From Sphingopyxis chilensis (GTDB lineage: Bacteria; Pseudomonadota; Alphaproteobacteria; Sphingomonadales; Sphingomonadaceae), in assembly GCF_035930445.1 (NCBI RefSeq), contig NZ_CP142394.1, forward strand, positions 2,637,501 through 2,701,500: 64,000 bases of DNA. Direction: 5' to 3'. A model generated the notes under the pieces. It did no database searches. It was not told the DNA's origin and saw only the letters and a list, made by a program, of their open reading frames with translations. Both the position numbers and the translations under genes were made by a program. Below, piece after piece: positions 29,129 to 37,144 of the stretch. How positions within the stretch are numbered: position 1 is the first letter of the stretch; each line of letters opens with the position of its first letter.

Positions 29129-29611
29129 TCAGTGATGGTCGCGCGGCCGCTTCCGGTCCATATTCTCCAACTCGAGCAATTCCATCGGGACATGGATCGC
29201 GCGCACCGCCAGCCGGACCTCGACGAGGAACAGGATCAGCGAGACGAGCAGCAACAGCATCGCGGCCGCAAAGGCCCAGGAAGCGGCGACGCCGAGGTTG
29301 GCGCCGGTGAAGGCCTGCGTGAACAACAGCGCGACGAGCAGGCAGACGACGATACCGCAGGCGACGGCGGAGAGGATCGAATTGTTGATGATCCCCATTC
29401 TCCGGTCGGCTATGCGCAGTTCCGCAACGATGCGGTCATGCTCCAGGCCTTCGGTCTCGGCCCACCGCTCCATCAAATTGCGCGAGCGGTCGACGACGCG
29501 CGCCAGCCGGCCCGCGATGACGTTGAGCAGACTGCCGGTCGCCACCAGCAGGAACACCGGCGTGACCGACAGCTGGATCGTCTGCGCGATGGCGCTCGCG
29601 TCGGGAGTCAC
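29129..29611 (-). CDS. DUF2721 membrane protein (GTG start)
   Basis: The 160-residue protein fits DUF2721: a first hydrophobic helix (about 13-33), a charged middle with RVVDRSRNL and the HDRIVAELRIADRRM segment, then two long hydrophobic helices (about 75-98 and 104-128) and a basic/acidic tail. The GTG start follows directly after the TAG of the upstream aminotransferase (TAGGTG), so it is translationally coupled to it. Function is unknown. Confidence 0.78.
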   Translation of the reverse strand: MTPDASAIAQTIQLSVTPVFLLVATGSLLNVIAGRLARVVDRSRNLMERWAETEGLEHDRIVAELRIADRRMGIINNSILSAVACGIVVCLLVALLFTQAFTGANLGVAASWAFAAAMLLLLVSLILFLVEVRLAVRAIHVPMELLELENMDRKRPRDHH

Positions 29612-30832
29612 CTAGGCGCCACCGCCCGCCGCGACCGACGGTGTGTTCACGCCGTGCATTGCAAGGAATTTGCGGACATTGCGCGCCGCCTGCCGGATGC
29701 GTTGTTCATTCTCGACCATCGCGATGCGGACATAGCCTTCGCCGTCCTCGCCATATCCGACGCCGGGGGCGACCGCGACCTTGGCATGGGTCAGCAGCTG
29801 CTTCGAAAATTCGAGGCTGCCCATCTCTTTCAGCGCCGGCGGCAGCGGCGCCCAGGCGAACATCGACGCGGGCGGGCTCGGGATGTCCCAGCCGGCGCGT
29901 GCGAAGCTTTCGACCATCACGTCGCGGCGCTTCTGGTAGAGTTCGCGGTTCTTGGCGACGATATCCTGCGGCCCGTTGAGCGCCGCGCAGGCCGCGGCCT
30001 GGATCGGCGTGAAGGCGCCATAGTCGAGGTAGGACTTCACGCGCGTCATCGCCGCGATCAGCCGCTTGTTGCCGACCGCAAAGCCCATGCGCCAGCCCGC
30101 CATCGAGTATGTTTTCGACATCGAGGTGAATTCGATCGCGACATCCTTCGCGCCCGGCACCTGCAGGATCGAGGGGGTCGGATTGCCGTCGTAGTAGAGT
30201 TCCGAATAGGCAAGGTCCGAAAGCACCCAGACCTTGTTCTCCTTCGCCCAGGCGACGAGCCGCTCGTAGAAGGCAAGATCGACGGCTTCGGCGGTCGGGT
30301 TCGACGGATAGTTGACCACGAGGATCGACGGACGCGGCACAGTGAAGGCCATCGCACGATCGAGCGCGCGCCAGTAATTCTCGTCGGGGGTCGTCGGGAC
30401 GCTGCGGATCGTCGCACCCGCGATGATGAAACCGAACGTATGGATCGGATAGCTGGGGTTCGGCGCGAGCACGACGTCGCCGGGGCCGGTGATCGCGGTT
30501 GCAAGGCTCGCAAGCCCTTCCTTCGATCCCATCGTCACCACGACCTCGCTCTCGGGATCGAGTTCGACGTTGAAGCGGCGGCCGTAATAATTCGCCTGCG
30601 CGCGGCGCAGTCCCGGGATGCCCTTCGACTGCGAATAACCGTGCGCGTCGGGTTTCATCGCCACTTCGCACAATTTTTCGATCACATGCGCGGGCGGCGG
30701 CAGGTCAGGATTGCCCATCCCCAGGTCGATGATGTCCTCTCCCGCGGCGCGGGCGGCCGCACGCATCGCATTCACTTCGGCGATGACGTAGGGCGGCAGG
30801 CGCTTGATGCGATAGAATTCATCTTCAGACAT
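29612..30832 (-). CDS. PLP aminotransferase, AlaC/LL-diaminopimelate type
   Basis: The 406-residue class I/II aminotransferase has GMGNPDL at the N-terminus, YSQSKGIPGLR, the substrate-carboxylate motif NYPSNPTA (174-181), Asp206 and the PLP lysine Lys240 in SMSKTYSMAGWRMGF. The pattern is that of AlaC (glutamate-pyruvate transaminase) and related LL-diaminopimelate aminotransferases, and I cannot choose between them. It is co-transcribed with the DUF2721 gene and divergent from phaC. Confidence 0.88.
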   Translation of the reverse strand: MSEDEFYRIKRLPPYVIAEVNAMRAAARAAGEDIIDLGMGNPDLPPPAHVIEKLCEVAMKPDAHGYSQSKGIPGLRRAQANYYGRRFNVELDPESEVVVTMGSKEGLASLATAITGPGDVVLAPNPSYPIHTFGFIIAGATIRSVPTTPDENYWRALDRAMAFTVPRPSILVVNYPSNPTAEAVDLAFYERLVAWAKENKVWVLSDLAYSELYYDGNPTPSILQVPGAKDVAIEFTSMSKTYSMAGWRMGFAVGNKRLIAAMTRVKSYLDYGAFTPIQAAACAALNGPQDIVAKNRELYQKRRDVMVESFARAGWDIPSPPASMFAWAPLPPALKEMGSLEFSKQLLTHAKVAVAPGVGYGEDGEGYVRIAMVENEQRIRQAARNVRKFLAMHGVNTPSVAAGGGA

Positions 30833-30947
30833 GGGAAACTAGAACAACTCCTTTGCGTTAGATTCTGGAAGGATGCGAACGGCGCCTCGCCAGCCGCATC
30901 CTGGCTTGTTATAGGCATTATATCGGCACTGGCCAGCAGGAACGAGC

Positions 30948-32720
30948 ATGAGCGATACGGGTAAGGACGATACAACCGAAGCGCCGAATCCCTTCATGCC
31001 GTCACCCGATGACCTACAGCATTGGGCGAGCGTCTTGGGCCGCGCACAGCAGATGATGCTCGAATACGCCCTGGGCCAGGCGAACCAGGGCAACAGCGCC
31101 GCGGCGAGCCTGTTCGACCCCACAAGCTGGCTGCAAAATCCGACGACGCAGCTATGGGCCGAACAATCTTCGAAGATGTGGGAACAGGGCGTGACCTTCT
31201 GGACTTCGCTGGCGACGATCCAGCCGTCTTTCGCACCCGATGCCGACGCGCCGAAAGACAAGCGCTTCACCGATCCCGACTGGACCGCCAACCCGGTCTT
31301 CGCACTGATCCGCCAGACCTATGGCCTGCTCGCCGAGCAATTGCTGGCGACCACCCGCACGATGCAGGGACTCGACGAACATGCGCGCGCGAAGATGGAG
31401 TTTGCCGCGAAGAATATGACCGAGGCACTGGCGCCCTCGAACCTTGCGATCACCAATCCCCAAGTGATCAAGCGCGCGGTCGAGACGCGCGGCGAAAGCC
31501 TGCTCAAGGGTTTGAAGCATATGCTGACCGACCTGTCGCGCGGGCAACTCTCCCATGTCGACCCCGACGCGTTCGAGGTCGGGGTCAATATCGCCACGAC
31601 GCCGGGCAAGGTCATCCACGAGACCGACCTCTATCAGTTGATCCACTATGCGCCGACGACGAAGGAGGTTTTCACCGTACCGCTCGTCATCTTCCCGCCG
31701 TGGATCAACCGCTTTTACATCCTCGACCTCAACCCCGCGAAAAGCTTCGTCGCCTGGGCGGTCGAACAGGGGCTCAGCGTTTTCATGGTGTCGTGGAAAT
31801 CGGCCGACGCGTCGATGAGCGAAATCGTGTGGGACGATTATATCGCGGCGCAGGTCGATGCGATCGACACCGTGCGCGAGTTGCTCGACGTTCCGCACGT
31901 CCACAGCATCGGCTATTGCGTCGCAGGCACGACCCTCGCCGCCACGCTTGCGATGCTGTCGGCGCGCGGCGAGGCGGACAAGGTCAAGTCGGTGACCTTC
32001 TTTACCGCGCAGGTCGATTTCGAGCTGGCGGGCGACCTCAAGATGTTCGTCGACGAAAGCTATCTGACGCTGCTCCAGCAGCTTTCGTCCGGCGGTTTCC
32101 TCGACGGGCGCTACATGGCCGCGACCTTCAACAGCTTGCGCGGGCGCGACCTCATCTGGAATTATGTCGTCGGCAATTATCTGCTCGGCAACGACTATCC
32201 GCCGTTCGACCTGCTCTATTGGAACGGCGATGTAACCAACCTGCCTGCCAAGTGGCACCGCCAATATCTGGTCGACCTCTATCGCGACAATCGCATGGTC
32301 ATCCCGAACAGCCTGTCGGCGATGGGGACGCCAATCGACCTCAAGAAAATCGTGACCCCCGCCTATATCCAGGCCGGGCGCGAGGACCATATCGCGCCGC
32401 TCGCCAGCGTGTGGCGGTTGATGGACCATCTCGCGGGCCCCAGGACCTTCCTCCTCGCAGGATCGGGCCATATCGCGGGCGTGGTGAACCCGCCCGCGGC
32501 GGGCAAATATCAATATTGGACCGGCGACAATGGCGCCGCGACGCTCGACGATTTTATTGCGGGAGCGAGCGAGACCAAGGGCAGCTGGTGGCCGCACTGG
32601 ATCGGCTGGATCGCCGAGCAGGACGACGCGAAAACCGCCGTCAAAGGCGGCCGCATTCCTGGAAAAGGCAAGAAAAAGGCGATCGAGGATGCGCCCGGCC
32701 GCTACGTCAAACAGCGGTAA
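30948..32720 (+). CDS. phaC: Class I poly(3-hydroxyalkanoate) synthase
   Basis: The 590-residue enzyme polymerises 3-hydroxyacyl-CoA into PHA granules. It has the N-terminal helical region typical of class I, the lipase-box-like GYCVAG with catalytic Cys324, Asp480 in REDHIAPL and His508 in SGHIAG. The downstream phasin gene gives clear context. A divergent intergenic gap of 115 bases separates it from the aminotransferase. No phaA or phaB genes are in the window. Confidence 0.96.
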   Translation: MSDTGKDDTTEAPNPFMPSPDDLQHWASVLGRAQQMMLEYALGQANQGNSAAASLFDPTSWLQNPTTQLWAEQSSKMWEQGVTFWTSLATIQPSFAPDADAPKDKRFTDPDWTANPVFALIRQTYGLLAEQLLATTRTMQGLDEHARAKMEFAAKNMTEALAPSNLAITNPQVIKRAVETRGESLLKGLKHMLTDLSRGQLSHVDPDAFEVGVNIATTPGKVIHETDLYQLIHYAPTTKEVFTVPLVIFPPWINRFYILDLNPAKSFVAWAVEQGLSVFMVSWKSADASMSEIVWDDYIAAQVDAIDTVRELLDVPHVHSIGYCVAGTTLAATLAMLSARGEADKVKSVTFFTAQVDFELAGDLKMFVDESYLTLLQQLSSGGFLDGRYMAATFNSLRGRDLIWNYVVGNYLLGNDYPPFDLLYWNGDVTNLPAKWHRQYLVDLYRDNRMVIPNSLSAMGTPIDLKKIVTPAYIQAGREDHIAPLASVWRLMDHLAGPRTFLLAGSGHIAGVVNPPAAGKYQYWTGDNGAATLDDFIAGASETKGSWWPHWIGWIAEQDDAKTAVKGGRIPGKGKKKAIEDAPGRYVKQR

Positions 32721-32762
32721 TATCCGGCGAATATATTGCTTTCGGACCGGCGCTGCAGCATT

Positions 32763-32823
32763 TTTGTGCACCGCACAAATTTTCTCTTGAAATCGCCGAT
32801 CCACTCCTATATTGTGCAGTGCA
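32763..32823 (+). promoter_or_regulatory. Phasin promoter with two dyad elements, candidate PhaR-type sites
   Basis: A -35-like TTGAAA (32787-32792) and -10-like TATATT (32808-32813) are flanked by TTTGTGC-ACC-GCACAAA (32763-32779, perfect 7-3-7 dyad) and TGCAGTGCA (32815-32823). One dyad lies just before the -35 and one near the transcription start, as expected for a repressor. PhaR represses phasin genes through TGC-rich dyads in other bacteria. The link here is inference. Confidence 0.5.
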
Positions 32824-32842
32824 ACATAAAGGAGTTGTCCCG

Positions 32843-33595
32843 ATGGCTACCAAGATGGATAGTGCCGAAAAGGCTTTCGAAGCCGCGACGCTGGAAACCG
32901 CCGCCAAGCCGGTGGCCGCTCCTGTCGCTCCGGCTGAAGCTGCGCCCGCGGCGAAGGCCCCGGCGCCCGTGAAAACCAAGACTGTCGCGGCGAAAGCCAA
33001 GCCGGTCCAAAAGAAAGCCGCAAAGCCGGCAGCCAAGAAGGTCGCCCCGAAGAAGGCGGCCGCGAAGACCATTGCCCCCAAGGCCGCCCTGAAAACCTCG
33101 GCGACTGCGCCGAAGCCGGCCGCCGTCACCACCAAAGGATTCAAGACCATGAACGACACCGTCAAGAAATTCGCCGACGAAGCGAAGACCCGCGCCGAAG
33201 CCCTGACCGCCGACTTCAACGAGAAGGCCAAGGAAGCCATGGCGAAGACCAGCAAGATGGCCGAAGAGGCCGTCGAGTTCAACAAGGCGAACATCGAAGC
33301 CCTCGTCGAATCGGGCAAGATCGCTGCCAAGGGCATCGAAACGCTCGGCCAGGAAGGCGTCACCTATGCTCGCAAGAGCTTCGAAGACACGACCGCCGCG
33401 CTGAAGGGCTACACCGCCGTCAAGACACCGGCCGACTTCTTCAAGCTTTATGCCGAAAACAGCAAGAAGGCGTTCGACGCCGCTGTTGCGCAGACCTCGA
33501 AGACCAGCGAACTCGTCGTCAAGCTGACGAACGAAAGCTTCGCGCCGATCTCGAACCGCGTTTCGGTCATCACTTCGAAGATGAAGGCCGCCTGA
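32843..33595 (+). CDS. Phasin with a histone-like Ala/Lys/Pro-rich N-terminal arm
   Basis: The 250-residue product has two parts. Residues 20-100 are Ala, Lys and Pro with repeats such as AAKPAAKK, like the DNA-binding arm of PhaF, but here at the N-terminus. Residues 103-250 are a classic phasin helical domain that coats PHA granules. An internal ATG at 33149 has AAAGGA nine bases before it and would give the 148-residue phasin alone. The main start has AAAGGAG eight bases upstream. Confidence 0.9.
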   Translation: MATKMDSAEKAFEAATLETAAKPVAAPVAPAEAAPAAKAPAPVKTKTVAAKAKPVQKKAAKPAAKKVAPKKAAAKTIAPKAALKTSATAPKPAAVTTKGFKTMNDTVKKFADEAKTRAEALTADFNEKAKEAMAKTSKMAEEAVEFNKANIEALVESGKIAAKGIETLGQEGVTYARKSFEDTTAALKGYTAVKTPADFFKLYAENSKKAFDAAVAQTSKTSELVVKLTNESFAPISNRVSVITSKMKAA

Positions 33596-33667
33596 GGCGC
33601 TTTCACCTTCCACCGTTGGCGCGGGCACTTCCCCCTCCTCTCCCCGCCTGCGCCGACACCCCAAAGG

Positions 33668-33705
33668 CCGCTCGCTTCCTCAGGAAGCGGGCGGTTCTTG
33701 TTTTT
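33668..33705 (+). terminator. Intrinsic terminator after the phasin gene
   Basis: Arms 33668-33680 and 33682-33694 pair over 13 positions with one G-T wobble and a CAGG-like turn. The T-rich tail TTCTTGTTTTT follows. It lies about 70 bases after the phasin stop. Confidence 0.7.
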
Positions 33706-33826
33706 GGCGCTACCGCTGGCGAACAAGAGGTTAAAATCGGCGACCGCGCCTCTTGCGCTTCGCCCGCCGCTTGCGATATTCCTGCCCATGATGTTTCCAG
33801 TTTCGACCATCCATCCGGTCCGCGCC

Positions 33827-34153
33827 ATGGCGGACAAGGACGACGGCGCACCCGGCAGCCCCGGCGTCGGCATTGCGACGCGTACCCGCGCGAAGGCCAA
33901 GAAGCCCTCGATGTACAAGGTGCTGCTGCTCAACGACGATTATACGCCGATGGAATTCGTCGTGATGGTGCTGCAGCGTTTCTTCAACATGGACATCGAA
34001 CAGGCGACGCAGGTGATGCTGCATGTCCACCAGCAGGGCGTCGGCGTGTGCGGCGTGTTCAGCTATGAAGTCGCCGAAACCAAGGTGAACCAGGTGATGG
34101 ACGCGGCGCGGCAGAACCAGCATCCGCTGCAATGCACGCTGGAAAAGGCCTGA
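33827..34153 (+). CDS. clpS: ATP-dependent Clp protease adaptor ClpS
   Basis: The 108-residue adaptor delivers N-degron substrates to ClpAP. The hallmark [10 protein letters not shown] (residues 36-45) and the histidine stretch MLHVHQQG (64-71) that binds N-terminal residues are present. Two in-frame ATGs lie 36 and 39 bases upstream. I prefer 33827 because the conserved acidic N-terminus begins there. No clpA follows in this window; instead a minus-strand regulator gene abuts the stop. Confidence 0.93.
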   Translation: MADKDDGAPGSPGVGIATRTRAKAKKPSMYKVLLLNDDYTPMEFVVMVLQRFFNMDIEQATQVMLHVHQQGVGVCGVFSYEVAETKVNQVMDAARQNQHPLQCTLEKA

Positions 34154-34645
34154 TCAGCCCCCCTTGGCCGCCTGCTCGGCGCTGAGCGCCGCAGAGGGCT
34201 CCCCCTTCAGATCGCCGTAGCGCAATAGCTCGCCGCATCCGGGGCAGACGGTCGCCGTCCCGACGTCGGCGCCGCAAGCGCGATGGGTATAGCGCATGGC
34301 CGGACCCGACCCCGTTTCATCCTCTTCATAGGCCCAGCGTTCGGCCCAGTTGCGCATCGCATAGAGGACGTCGAACAGGTCCTTGCCCTTCGCGGTCAGC
34401 CGATATTCGTGGCGTGGCGGCCGCTCCTGATAGGCATGGCGCTCGACCACCCCTTCCTTTTCCATCAGCTTCAGTCGCGCCGAGACGAGCTGGGGACCGA
34501 GCCCCGTGTTCGCGGCGATCGCCTCGAACCGCCGTCGCCCGAAAAACAGGTCGCGCAGGATCAACAGCACCGCACGGTCGCCGAGCAATTCCGCCGAACG
34601 CCCGACGGGGCAGAAAGTATCCGACAGGTCTGCGCGTTTAGGCAT
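34154..34645 (-). CDS. HxlR-family regulator with C-terminal Cys-rich tail
   Basis: The 163-residue protein has an N-terminal HxlR-type winged helix (CPVGRSAELLGDRA, RRFEAIAANTGL, then the wing PPRHEYRLT) and a C-terminal extension carrying HRACGAD and CPGCGE, which looks like a zinc ribbon. Cys12 is the conserved redox-type cysteine of the family. A family A palindrome lies 18 bases upstream and the divergent SDR/isomerase pair may be its target. The AAGGACGG ribosome site supports ATG 34645. Confidence 0.85.
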   Translation of the reverse strand: MPKRADLSDTFCPVGRSAELLGDRAVLLILRDLFFGRRRFEAIAANTGLGPQLVSARLKLMEKEGVVERHAYQERPPRHEYRLTAKGKDLFDVLYAMRNWAERWAYEEDETGSGPAMRYTHRACGADVGTATVCPGCGELLRYGDLKGEPSAALSAEQAAKGG

Positions 34646-34663
34646 AGACCGTCCTTCATTCCC

Positions 34664-34737
34664 GTCATTGCGAGCGAAGCGAAGCAATCCAGAGCGGTTT
34701 ACGCCACTCTGGATTGCTTCGCTTCGCTCGCAATGAC
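34664..34737. repeat. Intergenic palindromic repeat, family A
   Basis: Two perfect inverted arms of 31 bases (34664-34694 and 34707-34737) flank a 12-base centre. The arm sequence differs from the 23711 copy by only one or two bases. It lies between the HxlR gene and the SDR gene. Confidence 0.85.
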
Positions 34738-34839
34738 GACGTTCTTGCACGCAACCTCAAAAGCTCCTTTCGAATCCTCAAAATCCTCTTGTCACTATGA
34801 TTATCATAGTTACTATGCGGCGCAAGAGGAGAGTCGCCC

Positions 34840-35571
34840 ATGCCCCATCCCGCAGCCGTCATCATCGGAGCCGGCGACGCCACCGGCGGGGCGATCGCGC
34901 GCGCCTTTGCGGCGGAAGGCCTCACCGCCTGCGTCAACCGCCGCGAACGCAACGCCGAGCAACTGGAAGCGCTGGCGCAATCGATCCGCGATGACGGGCG
35001 GAAGGCGCGCGCCTTCCCCGGCGACGCCCGCGACGAACAGGCGATGATCCAGCTCTTTGACCAGGTCGAGGCGGAGGTCGGTCCGGTCGAGGTCGCGGTG
35101 TTCAATATCGGGGCCAATGTGAACTTCCCGATCGCCGAAACAACGCTGCGCGTTTACACCAAGGTCTGGGAGATGGCGTGCCTCGGCGGTTTCCTGATGG
35201 GCCGCGAGGCCGCGAAGCGCATGACCCCACGCGGCCGCGGCACGATCATCTTCACCGGCGCGACGGCAAGCCTGCGCGGCGGGTCGGGTTTCGCCGCCTT
35301 CTCGGGCGCCAAGGGGGCGCTCCGCATGCTCGCGCAATCGATGGCGCGCGAACTGGGGCCAGAGGGCATTCACGTCGCGCACACGGTCATCGACGGCGCG
35401 ATCAACACCGAATTCATCAAGGGCCGCCATCCCGATTTCGAACATGCCAAGGCGGAGGATCTCATCCTGAACCCCGATGCCATCGCCGCCAATTATGTCA
35501 TGCTGCACAAGCAGCCCAAAAGCGCGTGGACGCACGAACTCGACCTTCGCCCTTGGGGAGAAAAATGGTGA
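34840..35571 (+). CDS. SDR-family protein with the catalytic Tyr replaced by Phe
   Basis: This 243-residue short-chain dehydrogenase fold has the nucleotide loop IIGAGDATGGAIA (8-20) and NIGAN (89-93). At the YxxxK site it has Phe154-SGA-Lys158, so tyrosine is missing and lysine kept, and the usual serine position reads TGATAS. I therefore expect reduced or altered catalysis. The subgroup is known to me from other proteobacteria. It overlaps the following isomerase gene. Confidence 0.83.
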   Translation: MPHPAAVIIGAGDATGGAIARAFAAEGLTACVNRRERNAEQLEALAQSIRDDGRKARAFPGDARDEQAMIQLFDQVEAEVGPVEVAVFNIGANVNFPIAETTLRVYTKVWEMACLGGFLMGREAAKRMTPRGRGTIIFTGATASLRGGSGFAAFSGAKGALRMLAQSMARELGPEGIHVAHTVIDGAINTEFIKGRHPDFEHAKAEDLILNPDAIAANYVMLHKQPKSAWTHELDLRPWGEKW

Positions 35572-36167
35572 CCAAAACGCTCGAACTCATTTTCGATTTC
35601 GGCAGCCCCAATGCCTATCTGTCGATGAAGGCGCTTCCCGACCTGCTCGACCGCACCGGCGCCGACCTGATCATCACGCCATGCCTTTTGGGCGGCATCT
35701 TCAAGGCGACGGGCAACAAGGCGCCGATGGTCCAATATGCAGATGCGCCAGCGAAGCTCGCTTATGAAAACCTCGAGATACGACGCTTCATCGCGAAGCA
35801 CGGCCTCGTCAAATTCCGTATCAACCCGCACTTCCCGGTCAATACGCTGACGATCATGCGCGGTGCGATCGTTGCCGACGACGAAGGCAATCTCGACGAC
35901 TATGTCGACGCGGTGAACCACGCGATGTGGGAGGACGGCCTCAAGATGGACGACCCGGAGGTGATCGCGGCCTTTCTGTCGGAGAACGGCTTCGATGGCC
36001 ATGCCCTCCTCGCGCGCACGCAGGAGCCCGAGATCAAGGCGAAGCTTGTGCAAAACACCGAAGCTGCGGTCGCGCGCGGCGTGTTCGGCATCCCGACCTT
36101 TTTCGTCGGCGGCGAGATGTATTTCGGCAAGGACCGCCTTGCACAGGTCGAAGAAGCGCTGGCCTAG
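35565..36167 (+). CDS. 2-Hydroxychromene-2-carboxylate isomerase-like (DsbA-fold, GST-kappa type)
   Basis: The 200-residue protein has the DsbA-like fold of the HCCA isomerase/GST-kappa family: FDFGSPNAYLS at residues 10-20 with Ser14 in the glutathione-binding loop, FKATGNKAP in the middle, and FGIPTFFVGGEMYFGKDR with the cis-proline near the C-terminus. NahD uses glutathione to isomerise a naphthalene-pathway intermediate, but the true substrate here is open. GGGGAG precedes the start, and it overlaps the SDR gene by seven bases. Confidence 0.86.
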   Translation: MVTKTLELIFDFGSPNAYLSMKALPDLLDRTGADLIITPCLLGGIFKATGNKAPMVQYADAPAKLAYENLEIRRFIAKHGLVKFRINPHFPVNTLTIMRGAIVADDEGNLDDYVDAVNHAMWEDGLKMDDPEVIAAFLSENGFDGHALLARTQEPEIKAKLVQNTEAAVARGVFGIPTFFVGGEMYFGKDRLAQVEEALA

Positions 36168-37084
36168 GCCTGTGCCGCCGGCGGCGGTCGCCCCGCAACC
36201 AGGATTCCGGCGACGATCAGCGCCAGCCCGGCGATGTGGAACAGGTGCAGCGCCTCGCCGAGGAACAGCATGGCGAGCCCCGCGCCCATCAGCGGCATCA
36301 CATTCATATATTGCCCCGTCGCCGCCGACCCGATCAGCTCGACCCCCCGATTGAAGAAAAGATAGGCGAGGAAGGACGGAAAGATCGAAACATAGGCGAT
36401 CGCGAGCGCGCTGCCCGCCGCCGGAACGATCAGCCGCCCCGACCAGAGTTCGTGCGCGTAAAAGGGCGCGATCACCATGATCCCCACCCCAATCGATGCC
36501 GCAAGAAAGCTGAGCGGGTGCACCGCGGGACGGCGACGGAGCAGCACCGAATAGAGCGCCCAGATAAGCACCGCGCCGCCGATGATCGCGTCGCCGATAT
36601 TGAGCCGGAGCCCCCACAGCATCGCGGGATCGCCGCGCGCGATGATCGCGAGCACGCCGGCGAGCGAAATGACCACGCCCGCAATTTGGCGCAGGTTCGT
36701 CCGGTCGCCCAGAACCACCGCGCCGACAACAAGCACAAGCGCCGGCAGCGCCGACTGGATCAACATCGAATTGAGCGCGGTCGTGCTCTGCAGGCCCGTG
36801 TAGAGCAGGATGTTGAACGAACCGATCGCCAGCGCGCCGAGCAGCGCGACGATCGGCCAGTTCGCGCGCAGCACGGGCCAGTCGCGCTTCAGGTGCGGCC
36901 ATGCGAGCGGCAGCAGAAGCAAGAGCGCGAACGTCCAGCGCCAGAAGGACAAGGCGGCCGGCGGCACCAGGTCGCGCGCCGCGCGGCCGACGATCGAATT
37001 GCCGGCCCAGAACAGCGCGGTGACGGTGAGCAGCGGATAGGCCCGCGACCAGATCGCCGCGGCGGGCCCGCCATCCTTCATCAT
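36164..37084 (-). CDS. EamA-family (DMT) membrane transporter
   Basis: This 306-residue protein is made of ten hydrophobic helices in two EamA repeats. The first ends near residue 150 and the second begins with AIIGGAVLIWALY. FWAGNSIVGR at the N-terminus and the PLMGAGLAMLFLGE motif are typical. Substrates may be amino acids or metabolites. Its stop overlaps that of the isomerase within CTAG. Confidence 0.88.
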   Translation of the reverse strand: MMKDGGPAAAIWSRAYPLLTVTALFWAGNSIVGRAARDLVPPAALSFWRWTFALLLLLPLAWPHLKRDWPVLRANWPIVALLGALAIGSFNILLYTGLQSTTALNSMLIQSALPALVLVVGAVVLGDRTNLRQIAGVVISLAGVLAIIARGDPAMLWGLRLNIGDAIIGGAVLIWALYSVLLRRRPAVHPLSFLAASIGVGIMVIAPFYAHELWSGRLIVPAAGSALAIAYVSIFPSFLAYLFFNRGVELIGSAATGQYMNVMPLMGAGLAMLFLGEALHLFHIAGLALIVAGILVAGRPPPAAQA

Positions 37085-37144
37085 TCAGCCATGCTCCGCC
37101 TTCACCCGAAATCCGTCACCGGATAGCGGAACCCCGCTTCCTGT

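Noticed and set aside
29036..30964. A 642-codon plus-strand open frame over the aminotransferase and DUF2721 genes
   Set aside because: Its composition is Arg/His/Asp-rich as expected for a shadow, and both minus-strand genes have full motifs.
34840..35571. Calling the SDR gene a pseudogene because of the missing tyrosine
   Set aside because: The frame is intact, codon use is normal, Lys158 and the nucleotide loop are kept, and it overlaps a well-formed downstream gene.
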